DNA of 16,494 bases from Sphingomonadales bacterium (GCA_013298745.1 JAAFIT010000010.1:1-16494); one strand, 5' to 3'. Numbered from the stretch's first letter, positions 1 to 8,700 are shown. Translations and numbers: made by a program. The notes: generated by a model from the sequence alone, not told the origin.

Positions 1-354
1 GTGGTGCCCAAGACGCCGAACTTCGTGCTCGCGCTGGGTGATGTCGCCAATCCCGGCGCGTTGCAGTTTGCGGCCGACAAGCCGCTGGCCACCTATTTGC
101 GCGATACCGGCGGGCTGCAATCGACCGCCGACAAGGGGCGCATTTTTGTGGTGATGCCCGATGGTCGCGCCGCATCTGTCGAATCGGGCGGCTGGAGCCG
201 CACCAGCACCCAGGCGATCCCGCCGGGTTCGACAATCATTGTGCCCAAGGACATCGATCCGCTCTACAAGCTCGATCTGATCCGGGACGTCTCGACCATC
301 CTCGCGTCGCTGCTGACATCGGTCGCCACCGTGGCGATTCTTGCCACCAACTGA
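1..354 (+). CDS. SLBB-domain polysaccharide export protein, C-terminal part (5' truncated)
   Basis: The reading frame is open from the first base of the window and stops with TGA at 352-354, so this is the last 117 codons of a longer gene; the GTG at base 1 is probably internal. The fragment opens with a beta-rich stretch carrying the V-A-N-P-G-A signature (about residues 15-20), then an LATYLRDTGG segment and an IPPGSTIIVPKD segment (about 73-84). This is the usual layout of an SLBB (soluble ligand-binding beta-grasp) repeat in outer-membrane polysaccharide export proteins of the Wza/BexD/CtrA type. It ends in a hydrophobic segment rich in Ala, Leu, Thr and Val. By family knowledge it would act in the periplasm or outer membrane in secretion of capsule or exopolysaccharide. 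The rest of that locus would lie left of the window. It is convergent with the next gene, with only 13 bases between the stops. Confidence 0.75.
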   Translation: MVPKTPNFVLALGDVANPGALQFAADKPLATYLRDTGGLQSTADKGRIFVVMPDGRAASVESGGWSRTSTQAIPPGSTIIVPKDIDPLYKLDLIRDVSTILASLLTSVATVAILATN

Positions 355-367
355 CCACGCAGCAAGT

Positions 368-919
368 CTAGGCCGTCGCCGTCACCTGCTGCGTTTCCAC
401 GGCGCCGATCGGGGCGGCGCGCAAGCCATCGCGCTTGCCGACCAGAATGACATGATGGCGGTTTGGCAGGGTTTCGATTTGCCAATCGTGCACCTCGAAC
501 ATCAGCACATCGAGCATGGCGCGCAGATCGTCCTCGAGCCAGCCCGGTGCCGTCCATTGCCAAGGTCGCCGCGCCTTGATCACCAGCAGACCGAGCGCTG
601 CCGGTGACATCACCCGCCATAGCTCGCGCAGCTCGTCACGGGCGGTGCTGCCGGGCAGATGTGATGTCACGATCAGCCGATCGAACAGCGCTTCGGTGCA
701 CGGCAGGCGCAACGGGTCTGCAACGGCGACGCCATGACCGGCAAACGCGGTGCCGGGCTGGCCGGGGCGCAGCAGGCGGACGACGCGTTCGAAATGCGCC
801 GTGTCGCCAATGCGTAGGCCGGTCGGCGGCTCCCATAACAGGCCCAGGCGATTATGGCGGCCACCGGCGAGCAACCGGGCCAGCGGGGATGCATCGGCCT
901 CAGGACGCGCCGGCGTCAT
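368..919 (-). CDS. Degenerate class I methyltransferase-like protein
   Basis: This is a 183-residue protein starting with ATG at 919, 13 bases after the thiolase stop, so the two genes are probably co-transcribed. The central part (about residues 79-115: F-D-R-L-I-V-T-S-H-L, then R-E-L-W-R-V-M-S-P-A-A-L-G-L-L-V-I) matches the post-motif region of class I SAM-dependent methyltransferases of the type 11 kind, where a leader-and-acidic loop is followed by an E-x-x-R-V-L-x-P-G-G helix-turn. The N-terminal glycine-rich motif I (GxGxG) that binds S-adenosylmethionine is not present, and the protein is shorter than the usual 230-260 residues. The C-terminus has a strand-like segment HHVILVGKR (about 154-162). 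It may be an inactive or highly diverged relative; the substrate is unknown. There is no signal peptide or membrane segment. Confidence 0.7.
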   Translation of the reverse strand: MTPARPEADASPLARLLAGGRHNRLGLLWEPPTGLRIGDTAHFERVVRLLRPGQPGTAFAGHGVAVADPLRLPCTEALFDRLIVTSHLPGSTARDELRELWRVMSPAALGLLVIKARRPWQWTAPGWLEDDLRAMLDVLMFEVHDWQIETLPNRHHVILVGKRDGLRAAPIGAVETQQVTATA

Positions 920-932
920 CCCCGGCGCCAGA

Positions 933-2105
933 CTAGCGTTCGACGCAGAGCGCGATGCCCATGCCGCCGCCGATGCACAGGGTCGCCAGCCCGCGCTTGA
1001 CGTCGCGGCGGATCATCTCGTGAATCAGCGTCGTCAGCACGCGCGCGCCTGAGGCACCGATCGGATGGCCGATGGCGATGGCGCCGCCATTGACATTGAC
1101 CTTGGCGGGATCGAGGCCGAGCTCTTGGCCGACGGCGAGCGCCTGAGCCGCAAAGGCTTCATTGGCTTCAATCAGATCGAGATCGCCAACGCTCCAGCCG
1201 GCCTTTTCGAGCGCCTTTTTGGAAGCCGGCACTGGTCCGATGCCCATGATGGCTGGGTCGACCCCAACCGAGGCCCAACTGGCGATGCGTGCCAGAACGG
1301 GCGTGCCGCGGCGCGCAGCGGCAGCTTCGCTCATCACCACCATCGCTGCAGCGCCGTCGTTGAGGCCCGAGGCATTGGCAGCGGTGACGCTGCCGTCCTT
1401 CTTGAAGGCGCCGCGCAGCCCCGAGACGCTGTCGATCGTCACGCCATCACGGATATACTCGTCGGTGTCGATCACCGTGTCACCCTTGCGACCCTTGACC
1501 GTCACCGGCGCGATCTGGCCCTTGAAGCGGCCTTCGGCGCGGGCAGCGCTCGCCTTGTTCTGGCTGGCGACGGCGAATTCATCCTGCGCCGCGCGGCTGA
1601 TCTGGTACCGCTCGGCAACATTTTCGGCGGTGATGCCCATATGGTAGCCGTTGAAAGCGTCCCACAGTCCGTCCTTGATCATCGTGTCGACCAGTTCGAT
1701 GGCACCCATCTTGGTGCCGGCCCGCAGCCCTTGCGCGTGCATCGACAGGCTCATCGATTCCTGGCCGCCGGCGATGATGATCTCGGCATCACCCGACTGG
1801 ATGGCCTGCGAGGCCAGCGCCACGGCGCGCAGGCCGGAGCCGCAAACCTGATTGACGCCCCAGGCCGGTGTCGTCTCGGCAATCCCTGCCGCCATGCTCG
1901 CCTGGCGGGCCGGGTTCTGGCCATGGCCGGCGGTGAGCACCTGGCCAAGAATGACTTCATCGACATCGGCGGGAGCAAGCCCGGCATCGGCCATGACAGC
2001 AGCAAGCACGGTGCGGCCGAGCTCATGCGCCGGCACGCCGGCAAAACTGCCCATGAAGCTGCCGACAGGCGTGCGGCGGGCGGCGGTGATCACGGTTCCG
2101 GTCAT
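933..2105 (-). CDS. Acetyl-CoA C-acetyltransferase (thiolase, PhaA/AtoB-like)
   Basis: This 390-residue protein has the normal length of a biosynthetic thiolase. It condenses two acetyl-CoA to acetoacetyl-CoA, or cleaves the reverse way, in the cytoplasm. All catalytic residues are visible: the acyl-accepting Cys88 in N-Q-V-C-G-S-G, His347 in [10 protein letters not shown], and the proton-donating Cys377 in [11 protein letters not shown]. These correspond one residue off to Cys89, His348 and Cys378 of the Zoogloea enzyme. The start ATG at 2105 has a good Shine-Dalgarno GGGAG eight bases upstream. No phaB or phaC lies beside it, so whether it serves polyhydroxybutyrate synthesis, ketone metabolism or fatty-acid degradation cannot be told here. 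The transporter gene upstream ends 66 bases away and the methyltransferase-like gene follows closely. Confidence 0.95.
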   Translation of the reverse strand: MTGTVITAARRTPVGSFMGSFAGVPAHELGRTVLAAVMADAGLAPADVDEVILGQVLTAGHGQNPARQASMAAGIAETTPAWGVNQVCGSGLRAVALASQAIQSGDAEIIIAGGQESMSLSMHAQGLRAGTKMGAIELVDTMIKDGLWDAFNGYHMGITAENVAERYQISRAAQDEFAVASQNKASAARAEGRFKGQIAPVTVKGRKGDTVIDTDEYIRDGVTIDSVSGLRGAFKKDGSVTAANASGLNDGAAAMVVMSEAAAARRGTPVLARIASWASVGVDPAIMGIGPVPASKKALEKAGWSVGDLDLIEANEAFAAQALAVGQELGLDPAKVNVNGGAIAIGHPIGASGARVLTTLIHEMIRRDVKRGLATLCIGGGMGIALCVER

Positions 2106-2171
2106 GCAGAGGCTCCCAAGGCTATTTCGATTCGTCTCGGCATTGAGATTAAGGGCAGGGCCTTCGAAACG

Positions 2172-2753
2172 CTAGCGCCCCATCGCTGTCGCTGCGAGCA
2201 GCCAAAGACCCAACCCGAGGAACAGCAATGCCGCCACGATATGAACGGTGCGCATCGGCACCCGGTCGACGAGTTTGTGGCCCAGAAACACGGCCGGGAC
2301 ATTGGCGAGCATCATGCCCAGCGTCGTGCCGATGGTGACGGCGATGACGCTATCGAACCGCGCGCCGAGCGCCACGGTGGCAATCTGGGTCTTGTCGCCG
2401 ATCTCGACGATGAAGAACGCCACCGCCGTCGTCAGGAACGCACCATATTTTGCCGGCCTGTCCTCGATCGGATCGAGCTTGTCGGGGATCAGCGTCCACA
2501 CCGCCATGGCGATGAACGAAGCAGCAACGACATAGCGGAACGCCGGGCCATCGAACCAGCCGGCAAGCGCCGAGCCGGCCCAGGCGGCAACGGCATGATT
2601 GGCGATGGTGGCGACAAAGATCCCGGCGATCACGGCCCAGGGCGCGCGAAACCGTGTCGCCAGAACAATCGCCAGCAACTGCGTCTTGTCGCCAATCTCC
2701 GCCAGCGCAACGACACCGGCCGACGTCAGCATCGCCGTCAGAAATTCGGGCAT
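2172..2753 (-). CDS. TMEM165/GDT1-family (UPF0016) membrane transporter
   Basis: This is a 193-residue, strongly hydrophobic protein with about six membrane segments in two homologous halves. Each half begins with the family signature E-I-G-D-K-T, at residues 19-24 and 117-122, followed by Q. The central hydrophilic loop (about residues 89-103) contains D-K-L-D and E-D-R. In this family the two acidic motifs face each other in the membrane and form a cation site; bacterial and cyanobacterial members export manganese, and eukaryotic ones move Mn2+ or Ca2+ with protons. Manganese export is therefore the best guess, inferred from family only. The ATG at 2753 lacks a strong Shine-Dalgarno. Its short upstream region is shared with the divergent protease gene and shows no yybP-ykoY manganese riboswitch that I can recognise, although repeats are present there. 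Confidence 0.9.
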   Translation of the reverse strand: MPEFLTAMLTSAGVVALAEIGDKTQLLAIVLATRFRAPWAVIAGIFVATIANHAVAAWAGSALAGWFDGPAFRYVVAASFIAMAVWTLIPDKLDPIEDRPAKYGAFLTTAVAFFIVEIGDKTQIATVALGARFDSVIAVTIGTTLGMMLANVPAVFLGHKLVDRVPMRTVHIVAALLFLGLGLWLLAATAMGR

Positions 2754-2783
2754 GGTCGGTGGTCCAGCGATTGCGGCGGTGGT

Positions 2784-2840
2784 GCTTGCCTTAGCGGTCG
2801 CTTGCCGCCGGCGCTAGCCTCTTGCCAGCGCCGGCAAGCT
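2784..2840. repeat. CTTGCC direct repeats and inverted repeat between divergent genes
   Basis: The 104-base divergent intergenic region holds GCTTGCC at 2784-2790 and 2800-2806 and CTTGCC at 2821-2826. The last copy forms a perfect six-base-pair hairpin with GGCAAG at 2833-2838 around the loop AGCGCC. The middle copy, continued by GGCGC at 2810-2814, can instead pair with GCGCCGGCAAGC at 2829-2840 with a three-base bulge, so two exclusive pairings exist. It could be an operator or an RNA element; no function is shown. Confidence 0.4.
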
Positions 2841-2857
2841 GGCGCATCGCAGACTTG

Positions 2858-3808
2858 ATGTTTCGCTTGTTCGTGTCGCTCGCATTGTTCGCCTTCGCCG
2901 CGCCGGCTGTGGCGGCGCCTGACCCGATGCCGCCGTCGGCGCCGCAAGTGCCGTTGATTCCGACGGCGACGCTCGACAACAACCTCGAAATTACCGGCGA
3001 GGAAATCGACGCCGAACAGAAGCGCAACCGGCTGTTCATCGATGTCCGCATCAATGATCAGGGGCCGTTCCGCTTTCTGGTCGATAGCGGCGCCGATCGC
3101 TCGGTGGTCGGCTCTGCGCTTGCCGACCGGCTGCAATTGCCGCCCGGCGACCCGGTACGCTTGCAGGGCATGGCCGGCCGGGCAACGGTGCGATCGGTGA
3201 CGATTGACCGGCTGTTGCTCGGCAAATCCGAAGTCGGGCCGATTCGCGCCCCGGCATTGTCCGAACGCGACATGGGGGCGCAGGGCCTGATCGGCATTGA
3301 TGCGCTTGCCGAACAACGTTTGCTGCTCGATTTCGATGCCCGTACGATCACCGTGCAGGATGGCCGTCAGGCGCCGGTCAACAATGCCGGTGAAATCGTC
3401 GTCACGGCACGGTTGCGCAAGGGCCAGTTGATCATCACCCAGGCGAGTGTCGACAACCAGCAGATCAGCGCCGTGATCGATACCGGGTCGGAAGTGACTC
3501 TGGGCAATATGGCATTGCGCCGCCGCCTGATCGGCAAACGGCCGCCGGGTGACGATGCCAAGAAGATCACGCTGGTCAGCGTCACCGGCCAAACGCTGGA
3601 GGCGGAAGCGGTGATGCTGCCGCGAATCCGCATCGGCGGCGTCTATCTTGAAAATGTCGTTGTCGCCTTTGCCGATGCCTCGCCGTTCCAGATGTTCGGC
3701 CTGCAAAACCAGCCAGCGCTGTTTCTGGGGAGCGACCTGCTCAAATCCTTCAAGCGTGTCTCGCTGGATTTCCGCAATCGCAAGGTCCGCTTCACGCTGC
3801 GGCGGTAG
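2858..3808 (+). CDS. Secreted tandem retropepsin-like aspartic protease
   Basis: I start this 316-residue protein at ATG 2858 because it gives a clean signal peptide (residues 1-20, ending A-V-A-A before P-D-P). An in-frame TTG at 2822 would add 12 residues in front of it and lies inside an inverted repeat. Two retropepsin domains follow. The first (about 57-170) has the catalytic D-S-G-A at 76-79 and ends with G-L-I-G-I-D. The second (about 179-314) has D-T-G-S at 208-211 and ends with L-F-L-G-S-D-L-L. Each D-[ST]-G plus the later hydrophobic I/L-G element is the half-site of an aspartic protease, so one chain could form a complete two-aspartate active site in the periplasm. Related alphaproteobacterial proteins are annotated as retroviral-like aspartic proteases; substrates are unknown. 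It is divergent from the transporter and convergent with the M13 peptidase gene. Confidence 0.85.
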   Translation: MFRLFVSLALFAFAAPAVAAPDPMPPSAPQVPLIPTATLDNNLEITGEEIDAEQKRNRLFIDVRINDQGPFRFLVDSGADRSVVGSALADRLQLPPGDPVRLQGMAGRATVRSVTIDRLLLGKSEVGPIRAPALSERDMGAQGLIGIDALAEQRLLLDFDARTITVQDGRQAPVNNAGEIVVTARLRKGQLIITQASVDNQQISAVIDTGSEVTLGNMALRRRLIGKRPPGDDAKKITLVSVTGQTLEAEAVMLPRIRIGGVYLENVVVAFADASPFQMFGLQNQPALFLGSDLLKSFKRVSLDFRNRKVRFTLRR

Positions 3809-3841
3809 AAAAAGGGCCTTCGGCGACTAGGCCAACGGCCC
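3809..3841 (-). terminator. Rho-independent terminator candidate for the minus strand
   Basis: Read on the minus strand, GGGCC (3841-3837) pairs with GGCCC (3818-3814). Inside, after one G-A mismatch, UUGGC (3835-3831) pairs with GCCGA (3824-3820) around a six-base loop, with one G-U pair. A run of five U (3813-3809) follows directly. It lies about 110 bases after the M13 peptidase stop and touches the stop codon of the convergent protease gene. On the + strand there is no T run. Confidence 0.5.
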
Positions 3842-3903
3842 GTGACCCCAGCGGATTATTTTGACCCGTGCGCCAAAAAGCTTGCACGATCGACGACTGG
3901 GGT

Positions 3904-3922
3904 TTGGGGCCGTTGGCCCCAA
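3904..3922. other. Perfect hairpin in convergent intergenic region
   Basis: TTGGGGCC (3904-3911) and GGCCCCAA (3915-3922) form a perfect eight-base-pair stem with the triloop GTT. It lies 28 bases beyond the M13 peptidase stop, between two convergent genes. No T tract follows on either strand, so it is not a typical intrinsic terminator. It may protect the 3' end of the peptidase mRNA or help a downstream termination site. Confidence 0.5.
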
Positions 3923-3949
3923 CCGCCGGAGGCATGGCTCACTGCGAAC

Positions 3950-5986
3950 CTACCAGACCTTGACCCGCTTTTCCGGTGGCAGCGCCAGCTTGTCGCCCGG
4001 CTTGACGCCAAAGGCGTCGTACCAGCCATCGACGTTGCGCACCGTCTGCGCGCGGTAGCGCGCCGGGGCATGGCCATCTGTGGCGACCTGCGAGCGCAAT
4101 GCCTTGTCGCGCTGCTTGGCGCGCCAATTCTGCGCGAAGGACAGGAAGAAACGCTGTTCGCCAGTTTTGCCATCGATGATCGGCGCCGGCTTGCCGCCCA
4201 GCGACGCCTGCCAGGCTTCGAAAGCGGCGGTCAGCCCTGCGACATCGGCGATGTTTTCGCCCAGCGTCTGGCGGCCGTTGACGAACAGGCCGGGCAACGC
4301 CTCATAGCCATCATATTGCTTGATCAGCGCGTCGGCAGCGGCGTTGAAGCGCGCCTTGTCGGCATCGGTCCACCAGTTGCGCAGCCGGCCATCGGCATCG
4401 AATTCGGCGCCCAGGCTATCAAAGCTGTGGCTGATTTCATGGCCGATGACCGCGCCGATGGCACCGTAATTGGCGGCGGAATCGGCCTTTGGATCGAAAT
4501 GCGGCGGTTCGAGATAGGCGGCCGGGAAGTTGAGCGCGTTCTGCAGCGGCAGATTGACGGCGTTGACCGTCTGCGGCGTCATCCACCATTCGCTGCGATC
4601 GACCGGGCGTCCGATCTTGCCGAGCTGATGGCGATATTGATGCAGCGAGACGCGCTGTTGATTGCCGATCGGATCGTCGGGCCGGATTTCGAGCTTGCTG
4701 TCGTCGCGCCAGCTGTCGCCATAGCCGACGCCGACCTTCATCGTCGCGATCTTGCGCCGCGCTTCGGCCTTGGTGGCCGGCGCCATCCAGTCGAGCCCGG
4801 CAACGCGCTTGTCGAAGGCGGCAAGGATGTTCTTGACCATCACCTCGATCTGGGCGCGCGACGACGGCGGGAAATGCTGCGCGACATAGGCCTGGCCGAC
4901 GGCATCGCCGAGCGCCGCATTGACCGCGGCGATGCCGCGCTTGTCGCGCGTGCGCTGCGCCGGGGTGCCGTTCAATGTCGTGCCGTAAAAGGCGAAGGCG
5001 GCATCGTCGAATGCCTTCGGCAGCACGCTGGTCGCGGTGTTGATGCGGTGGAACGTCAGCCAGTCCTGCCAGGTCTGCAGTGGCTCGCGGCCGACCAGCG
5101 CGGCAAGCCCGGTCACGGCCGCCGGTTGCCAGGCATGGAATTCAGCCTGGTTCGGCAGCTCTGCTGCGGCCCAGAACGCCTGCCAATCGAGCCCCGGCGC
5201 CTTTGTGGCAAAATCGGCGCGTGACCAGAGCGCGACCTTATAGGGGTCAAAGGTATCGACAATGCTGGCATGCGCCTGCGCCATGCGGGTTTCCAGCGCC
5301 ATGATCCGCGCCGCGCGCGCTTCGGGTTCGCTGATGCCGGCGAGGCCAAGCTGCTTGGCGATATAGGCCTGATAGGCCGTGCGGATCTGCGCCATCTCGG
5401 GCGCCTTGGACAGATAATAGTCGCGGTCGGGAAGGCCGAGGCCGCCCTGGATAAGATAGGGCATCGTCGTATCCGGCCGTGTCAGCCCTTGCGTGACGAA
5501 CAGCCCGAACAGGTTTTCGGTGGCAAGATCGGTGGCGTTGAGCACATCGGTATCGGCGCGCAGGCTCGTACCCAGCAGCCGCGCCAGCTCGGTCTTGTTC
5601 TTAAGCGCCGCCACTTCGGCGAGGGCGGGCGCCAGCGGTGCCAGCCCACGCGCTTCAATGCCGGCGGTATCGGTGAAGGCGGTATAGTAATCGGCAATGC
5701 GGCGCTTTGCAGTGCCGGGGGCGGGGTTCTCGGCTGCAGCATTGGCAATAAGGGCTGCGGTGCGTGCTTCGGCGACCTTGAACACATCATAGCCGACACT
5801 GGTCGAAGACCGATCGGCGGGGATTTCCGCCTTGGCACGCCAGCCGCCATTGGCGAATTGTTCGAAATCGTCGCCGGGCCGGGTGGCGGTATCCAGACCG
5901 GCGATATCGATGCCGCTGTTTGTCGGGGCCGCGATGGCAGCCGATGACGCGAGAAGCAGCGCAACAATGACGGGAAAGCGACGCAT
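3950..5986 (-). CDS. Secreted M13-family zinc metallopeptidase (neprilysin/PepO-like)
   Basis: I take ATG 5986 as the start (678 residues). It gives a typical signal peptide, MRRFPVIVALLLASSAAIAA, and has AAGGG eight bases upstream; an upstream in-frame ATG at 6049 would add 21 unlikely residues. The N-terminal M13 domain begins with R-P-G-D-D-F-E-Q-F-A-N-G-G-W. The catalytic domain carries the zinc motif H-E-I-S-H at 516-520, the third ligand Glu577 in E-N-I-A-D-V-A-G-L with Asp580, and His639/Arg645 in D-G-H-A-P-A-R-Y-R, equivalent to His711 and Arg717 of neprilysin. The protein ends in V-K-V-W as family members do. Family knowledge says it cleaves short oligopeptides on the N-terminal side of hydrophobic residues, here probably in the periplasm. 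The substrate-backbone motif N-A-[YF]-Y reads N-A-V-N (475-478). It is divergent from clpB. Confidence 0.93.
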   Translation of the reverse strand: MRRFPVIVALLLASSAAIAAPTNSGIDIAGLDTATRPGDDFEQFANGGWRAKAEIPADRSSTSVGYDVFKVAEARTAALIANAAAENPAPGTAKRRIADYYTAFTDTAGIEARGLAPLAPALAEVAALKNKTELARLLGTSLRADTDVLNATDLATENLFGLFVTQGLTRPDTTMPYLIQGGLGLPDRDYYLSKAPEMAQIRTAYQAYIAKQLGLAGISEPEARAARIMALETRMAQAHASIVDTFDPYKVALWSRADFATKAPGLDWQAFWAAAELPNQAEFHAWQPAAVTGLAALVGREPLQTWQDWLTFHRINTATSVLPKAFDDAAFAFYGTTLNGTPAQRTRDKRGIAAVNAALGDAVGQAYVAQHFPPSSRAQIEVMVKNILAAFDKRVAGLDWMAPATKAEARRKIATMKVGVGYGDSWRDDSKLEIRPDDPIGNQQRVSLHQYRHQLGKIGRPVDRSEWWMTPQTVNAVNLPLQNALNFPAAYLEPPHFDPKADSAANYGAIGAVIGHEISHSFDSLGAEFDADGRLRNWWTDADKARFNAAADALIKQYDGYEALPGLFVNGRQTLGENIADVAGLTAAFEAWQASLGGKPAPIIDGKTGEQRFFLSFAQNWRAKQRDKALRSQVATDGHAPARYRAQTVRNVDGWYDAFGVKPGDKLALPPEKRVKVW

Positions 5987-6063
5987 GAACCGAACCCTTG
6001 TCTGCGAATTGGAGAGATGATGGCGGTTTAGGCGCTTGTTTGTCGCCACACCAGTGTCGGGTG

Positions 6064-6091
6064 CTTGTGTTGCCTGAAAAGCACACCATAT
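6064..6091 (+). promoter_or_regulatory. Candidate RpoH (sigma-32-type) heat-shock promoter of clpB
   Basis: CTTGTGT at 6064-6070 resembles the -35 element CTTGAAA. After 13 bases, CACCATAT at 6084-6091 resembles the -10 element CCCCATNT of alphaproteobacterial heat-shock promoters. It ends 23 bases before the clpB start codon, giving a short leader. clpB is a standard RpoH target, which makes this reading reasonable. The -35 match is only partial after CTTG. Confidence 0.45.
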
Positions 6092-6114
6092 CGCGTGCGA
6101 ACGGAGACCTGCCC

Positions 6115-8691
6115 ATGAACATCGAGAAATTCACCGACCGCGCCAAGGGCTTCCTGCAATCGGCGCAAACCGTCGCCATCCGCAACAATCACCAGCGCGT
6201 GGCGCCGGAACATTTGCTCAAGGCGTTGCTCGAGGATGAGGAGGGCATGGCCTCCAACCTCATCCGCGCAGCGGGCGGTGAGCCGGCCACGGCGATGCAG
6301 TTGACCGACCAGGCCCTTGCCAAGATCGCCCAGGTCTCGGGCGCCGGTGCCCAGTCGATCAGTTGGGACAATGATACGGTCCGCGTGCTCGACAGTGCGG
6401 AAAGCATTGCCGCCAAGGCCAAGGACAGCTTCGTCACGGTCGAACGCCTGCTCGTCGCACTGGTGCTCGCCACCACGACCCAGGCCGGCAAGGCGCTTGC
6501 GGCAGCGGGTGTGACCGCCCAGGCGCTCAACACCGTCATTGAATCCACAAGGAAGGGCCGCAGCGCTGATAGCGCCGGCGCCGAAGCGCAGTTCGACGCC
6601 CTGAGCAAATATGCGCGCGACCTGACGCAGGCGGCACGTGACGGCAAGCTCGATCCGGTCATTGGGCGCGACGAGGAAATCCGCCGCACCATCCAGGTGC
6701 TGGCGCGCCGCACCAAGAATAACCCGGTGCTGATCGGGGAGCCGGGCGTCGGCAAGACGGCGGTTGTCGAGGGCCTGGCGTTGCGGATTGCCAACGGCGA
6801 TGTGCCCGATGGCCTCAAGGACAAAAGGCTGATGTCGCTCGATATGGGCGCGCTGATCGCCGGCGCCAAATATCGCGGCGAGTTCGAGGAGCGCCTGAAG
6901 GGCGTGCTCGATGAAGTGCGCGCCGAAGGCTCCGATGTGGTGCTGTTCATTGACGAAATGCACACGCTGGTCGGCGCCGGCGCGTCGGAAGGCTCGATGG
7001 ATGCCTCGAACCTGTTGAAGCCGGCGCTGGCGCGCGGCGAACTGCATTGCATCGGCGCGACGACGCTCAATGAATATCGCAAATATGTCGAAAAGGACGC
7101 GGCGCTCGAGCGGCGCTTCCAGCCGGTCATGGTCGGCGAGCCGACGGTCGAGGACACGATTTCGATCCTGCGCGGGTTGAAGGAGAAGTATGAACTTCAC
7201 CACGGCGTGCGCATCACCGATGGCGCGATTGTCGCTGCGGCAACCCTCTCCAACCGCTATATTTCCGATCGCTTCCTCCCCGACAAGGCGATCGACCTGA
7301 TGGACGAAGCTGCGTCGCGGTTGCGGATGGAGGTTGAATCCAAGCCCGAGGAGATCGAAAATCTCGATCGACGCATCGTTCAGTTGAAGATCGAGGAAGG
7401 TGCGCTCGCCCGGGAAACCGATGCGGCATCCAAGGAGCGCTTGACGGCGTTGCGCGGCGAACTCGCTGATCTCGAAGAACAGTCCGGTGCGCTGACGCTG
7501 CGCTGGCAGGGTGAGCGCGACAAGCTCGCCGCCGCTACACAGATCAAGGAAAAGCTCGATGCGGCGCGGCTCGAGGTCGAACAGGCGCAACGCGGCGGCG
7601 ATTATGCCAAGGCCGGCGAGATCACCTACGGTCGCATCCCCGATCTCGAACGCCAGTTGGCCGAGGCCGAAAGCGCCACCGCCAATGCGATGACGCGCGA
7701 GGAAGTGACCGGCGATGATATCGCCGCGGTCGTTTCGCGCTGGACCGGCATCCCTGTCGATCGGATGCTCGAAGGCGAGCGCGACAAGCTGATGAAGATG
7801 GAAGAGATTCTATCGGCGCAGGTCATTGGCCAGGAGGCCGCCGTCCATGCCGTGTCATCGGCGGTGCGGCGTGCGCGCGCCGGGTTGCAGGACCCCAACC
7901 GGCCGCTGGGCAGCTTCCTGTTCCTCGGCCCCACTGGCGTCGGCAAGACCGAGCTCACCAAGGCGCTGGCGAACTTCCTGTTCGATGATCCGCGCGCCAT
8001 GGTCCGCATCGACATGTCGGAGTATATGGAAAAGCACGCCGTGGCGCGGCTGGTCGGGGCGCCTCCTGGCTATGTCGGCTATGAAGAAGGCGGCGTGCTC
8101 ACCGAAGCGGTGCGGCGCCGTCCCTATCAGGTCGTGCTCTTCGACGAGGTCGAAAAGGCGCATTCGGACGTCTTCAACATCCTTTTGCAGGTGCTCGACG
8201 ATGGTCGCTTGACCGACGGGCAGGGGCGGACGGTGGATTTCACCAATACCATCATCATTCTGACGTCGAACCTCGGCAGCCAGTATATTGCCGCGCTGCG
8301 CGATGATCAGCCGGTGACCGATGCGGAACCGCAGGTGATGGAGATCGTGCGCGGGCATTTCCGCCCGGAATTCCTCAACCGGCTCGATGAAATCGTGCTG
8401 TTCCAGCGGCTTGGCGTCAGCGCCATGGCGCCGATCGTCGATCTGCAGGTGCTGCGCGTTCAGGCACTGCTCAAGGATCGCAAGGTCACGCTCAATCTCA
8501 CCGATGCAGCGCGGCGCTGGTTGGCGCGGGTCGGCTATGATCCGGTCTACGGCGCCCGGCCGTTGAAGCGCACGGTGCAGAAGCATCTGCAGGACCCGCT
8601 CGCCGAACTGATCCTGTCAGGCGCCGTCGCGGATGGTTCGACGGTCAATGTCGATGAAGGCGATGGCAAGCTGGTATTGACGCCGGCCTGA
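6115..8691 (+). CDS. clpB: ClpB protein disaggregase (Hsp100, AAA+)
   Basis: This 858-residue protein matches the length of E. coli ClpB (857). I start at ATG 6115, with GGAGA eight bases upstream; the frame stays open further upstream but contains no better start. Residues 1-150 form the Clp N-domain repeat (M-N-I-E-K-F-T-D-R). NBD1 carries Walker A G-E-P-G-V-G-K-T at 208-215 and Walker B V-L-F-I-D-E with Glu281. The charged coiled-coil M-domain, which distinguishes ClpB from ClpA and ClpC, lies at about 410-525. NBD2 has G-P-T-G-V-G-K-T at 605-612 and V-V-L-F-D-E with Glu678, and the sequence ends with the Clp D2-small domain. It works as a hexamer with DnaK in the cytoplasm, pulling polypeptides out of aggregates with ATP. 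No IGL/IGF-type ClpP loop is expected or seen. It is preceded by a heat-shock-like promoter. Confidence 0.98.
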   Translation: MNIEKFTDRAKGFLQSAQTVAIRNNHQRVAPEHLLKALLEDEEGMASNLIRAAGGEPATAMQLTDQALAKIAQVSGAGAQSISWDNDTVRVLDSAESIAAKAKDSFVTVERLLVALVLATTTQAGKALAAAGVTAQALNTVIESTRKGRSADSAGAEAQFDALSKYARDLTQAARDGKLDPVIGRDEEIRRTIQVLARRTKNNPVLIGEPGVGKTAVVEGLALRIANGDVPDGLKDKRLMSLDMGALIAGAKYRGEFEERLKGVLDEVRAEGSDVVLFIDEMHTLVGAGASEGSMDASNLLKPALARGELHCIGATTLNEYRKYVEKDAALERRFQPVMVGEPTVEDTISILRGLKEKYELHHGVRITDGAIVAAATLSNRYISDRFLPDKAIDLMDEAASRLRMEVESKPEEIENLDRRIVQLKIEEGALARETDAASKERLTALRGELADLEEQSGALTLRWQGERDKLAAATQIKEKLDAARLEVEQAQRGGDYAKAGEITYGRIPDLERQLAEAESATANAMTREEVTGDDIAAVVSRWTGIPVDRMLEGERDKLMKMEEILSAQVIGQEAAVHAVSSAVRRARAGLQDPNRPLGSFLFLGPTGVGKTELTKALANFLFDDPRAMVRIDMSEYMEKHAVARLVGAPPGYVGYEEGGVLTEAVRRRPYQVVLFDEVEKAHSDVFNILLQVLDDGRLTDGQGRTVDFTNTIIILTSNLGSQYIAALRDDQPVTDAEPQVMEIVRGHFRPEFLNRLDEIVLFQRLGVSAMAPIVDLQVLRVQALLKDRKVTLNLTDAARRWLARVGYDPVYGARPLKRTVQKHLQDPLAELILSGAVADGSTVNVDEGDGKLVLTPA

Positions 8692-8700
8692 TCGTCGCCG

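Noticed and set aside
2754..2857. Manganese (yybP-ykoY) riboswitch in front of the GDT1-family gene.
   Set aside because: The space is short and shared with a divergent gene, and the conserved loop sequences of that riboswitch are not recognisable.
1065..2858. Open frame of about 597 codons on the + strand opposite the thiolase and transporter genes.
   Set aside because: Its product is rich in His, Arg, Asp and Gly with no domain, as expected for the antisense of high-GC coding DNA, while the minus strand encodes proteins with complete catalytic motifs.
3842..5224. Open frame of about 460 codons on the + strand opposite the M13 peptidase.
   Set aside because: Antisense to a protein with full zinc and catalytic motifs; it has no domain or ribosome site of its own.
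6028..7590. Open frame of about 520 codons on the minus strand inside clpB.
   Set aside because: It is antisense to the conserved N-domain, NBD1 and M-domain of ClpB; composition is shadow-like and no family is recognisable.
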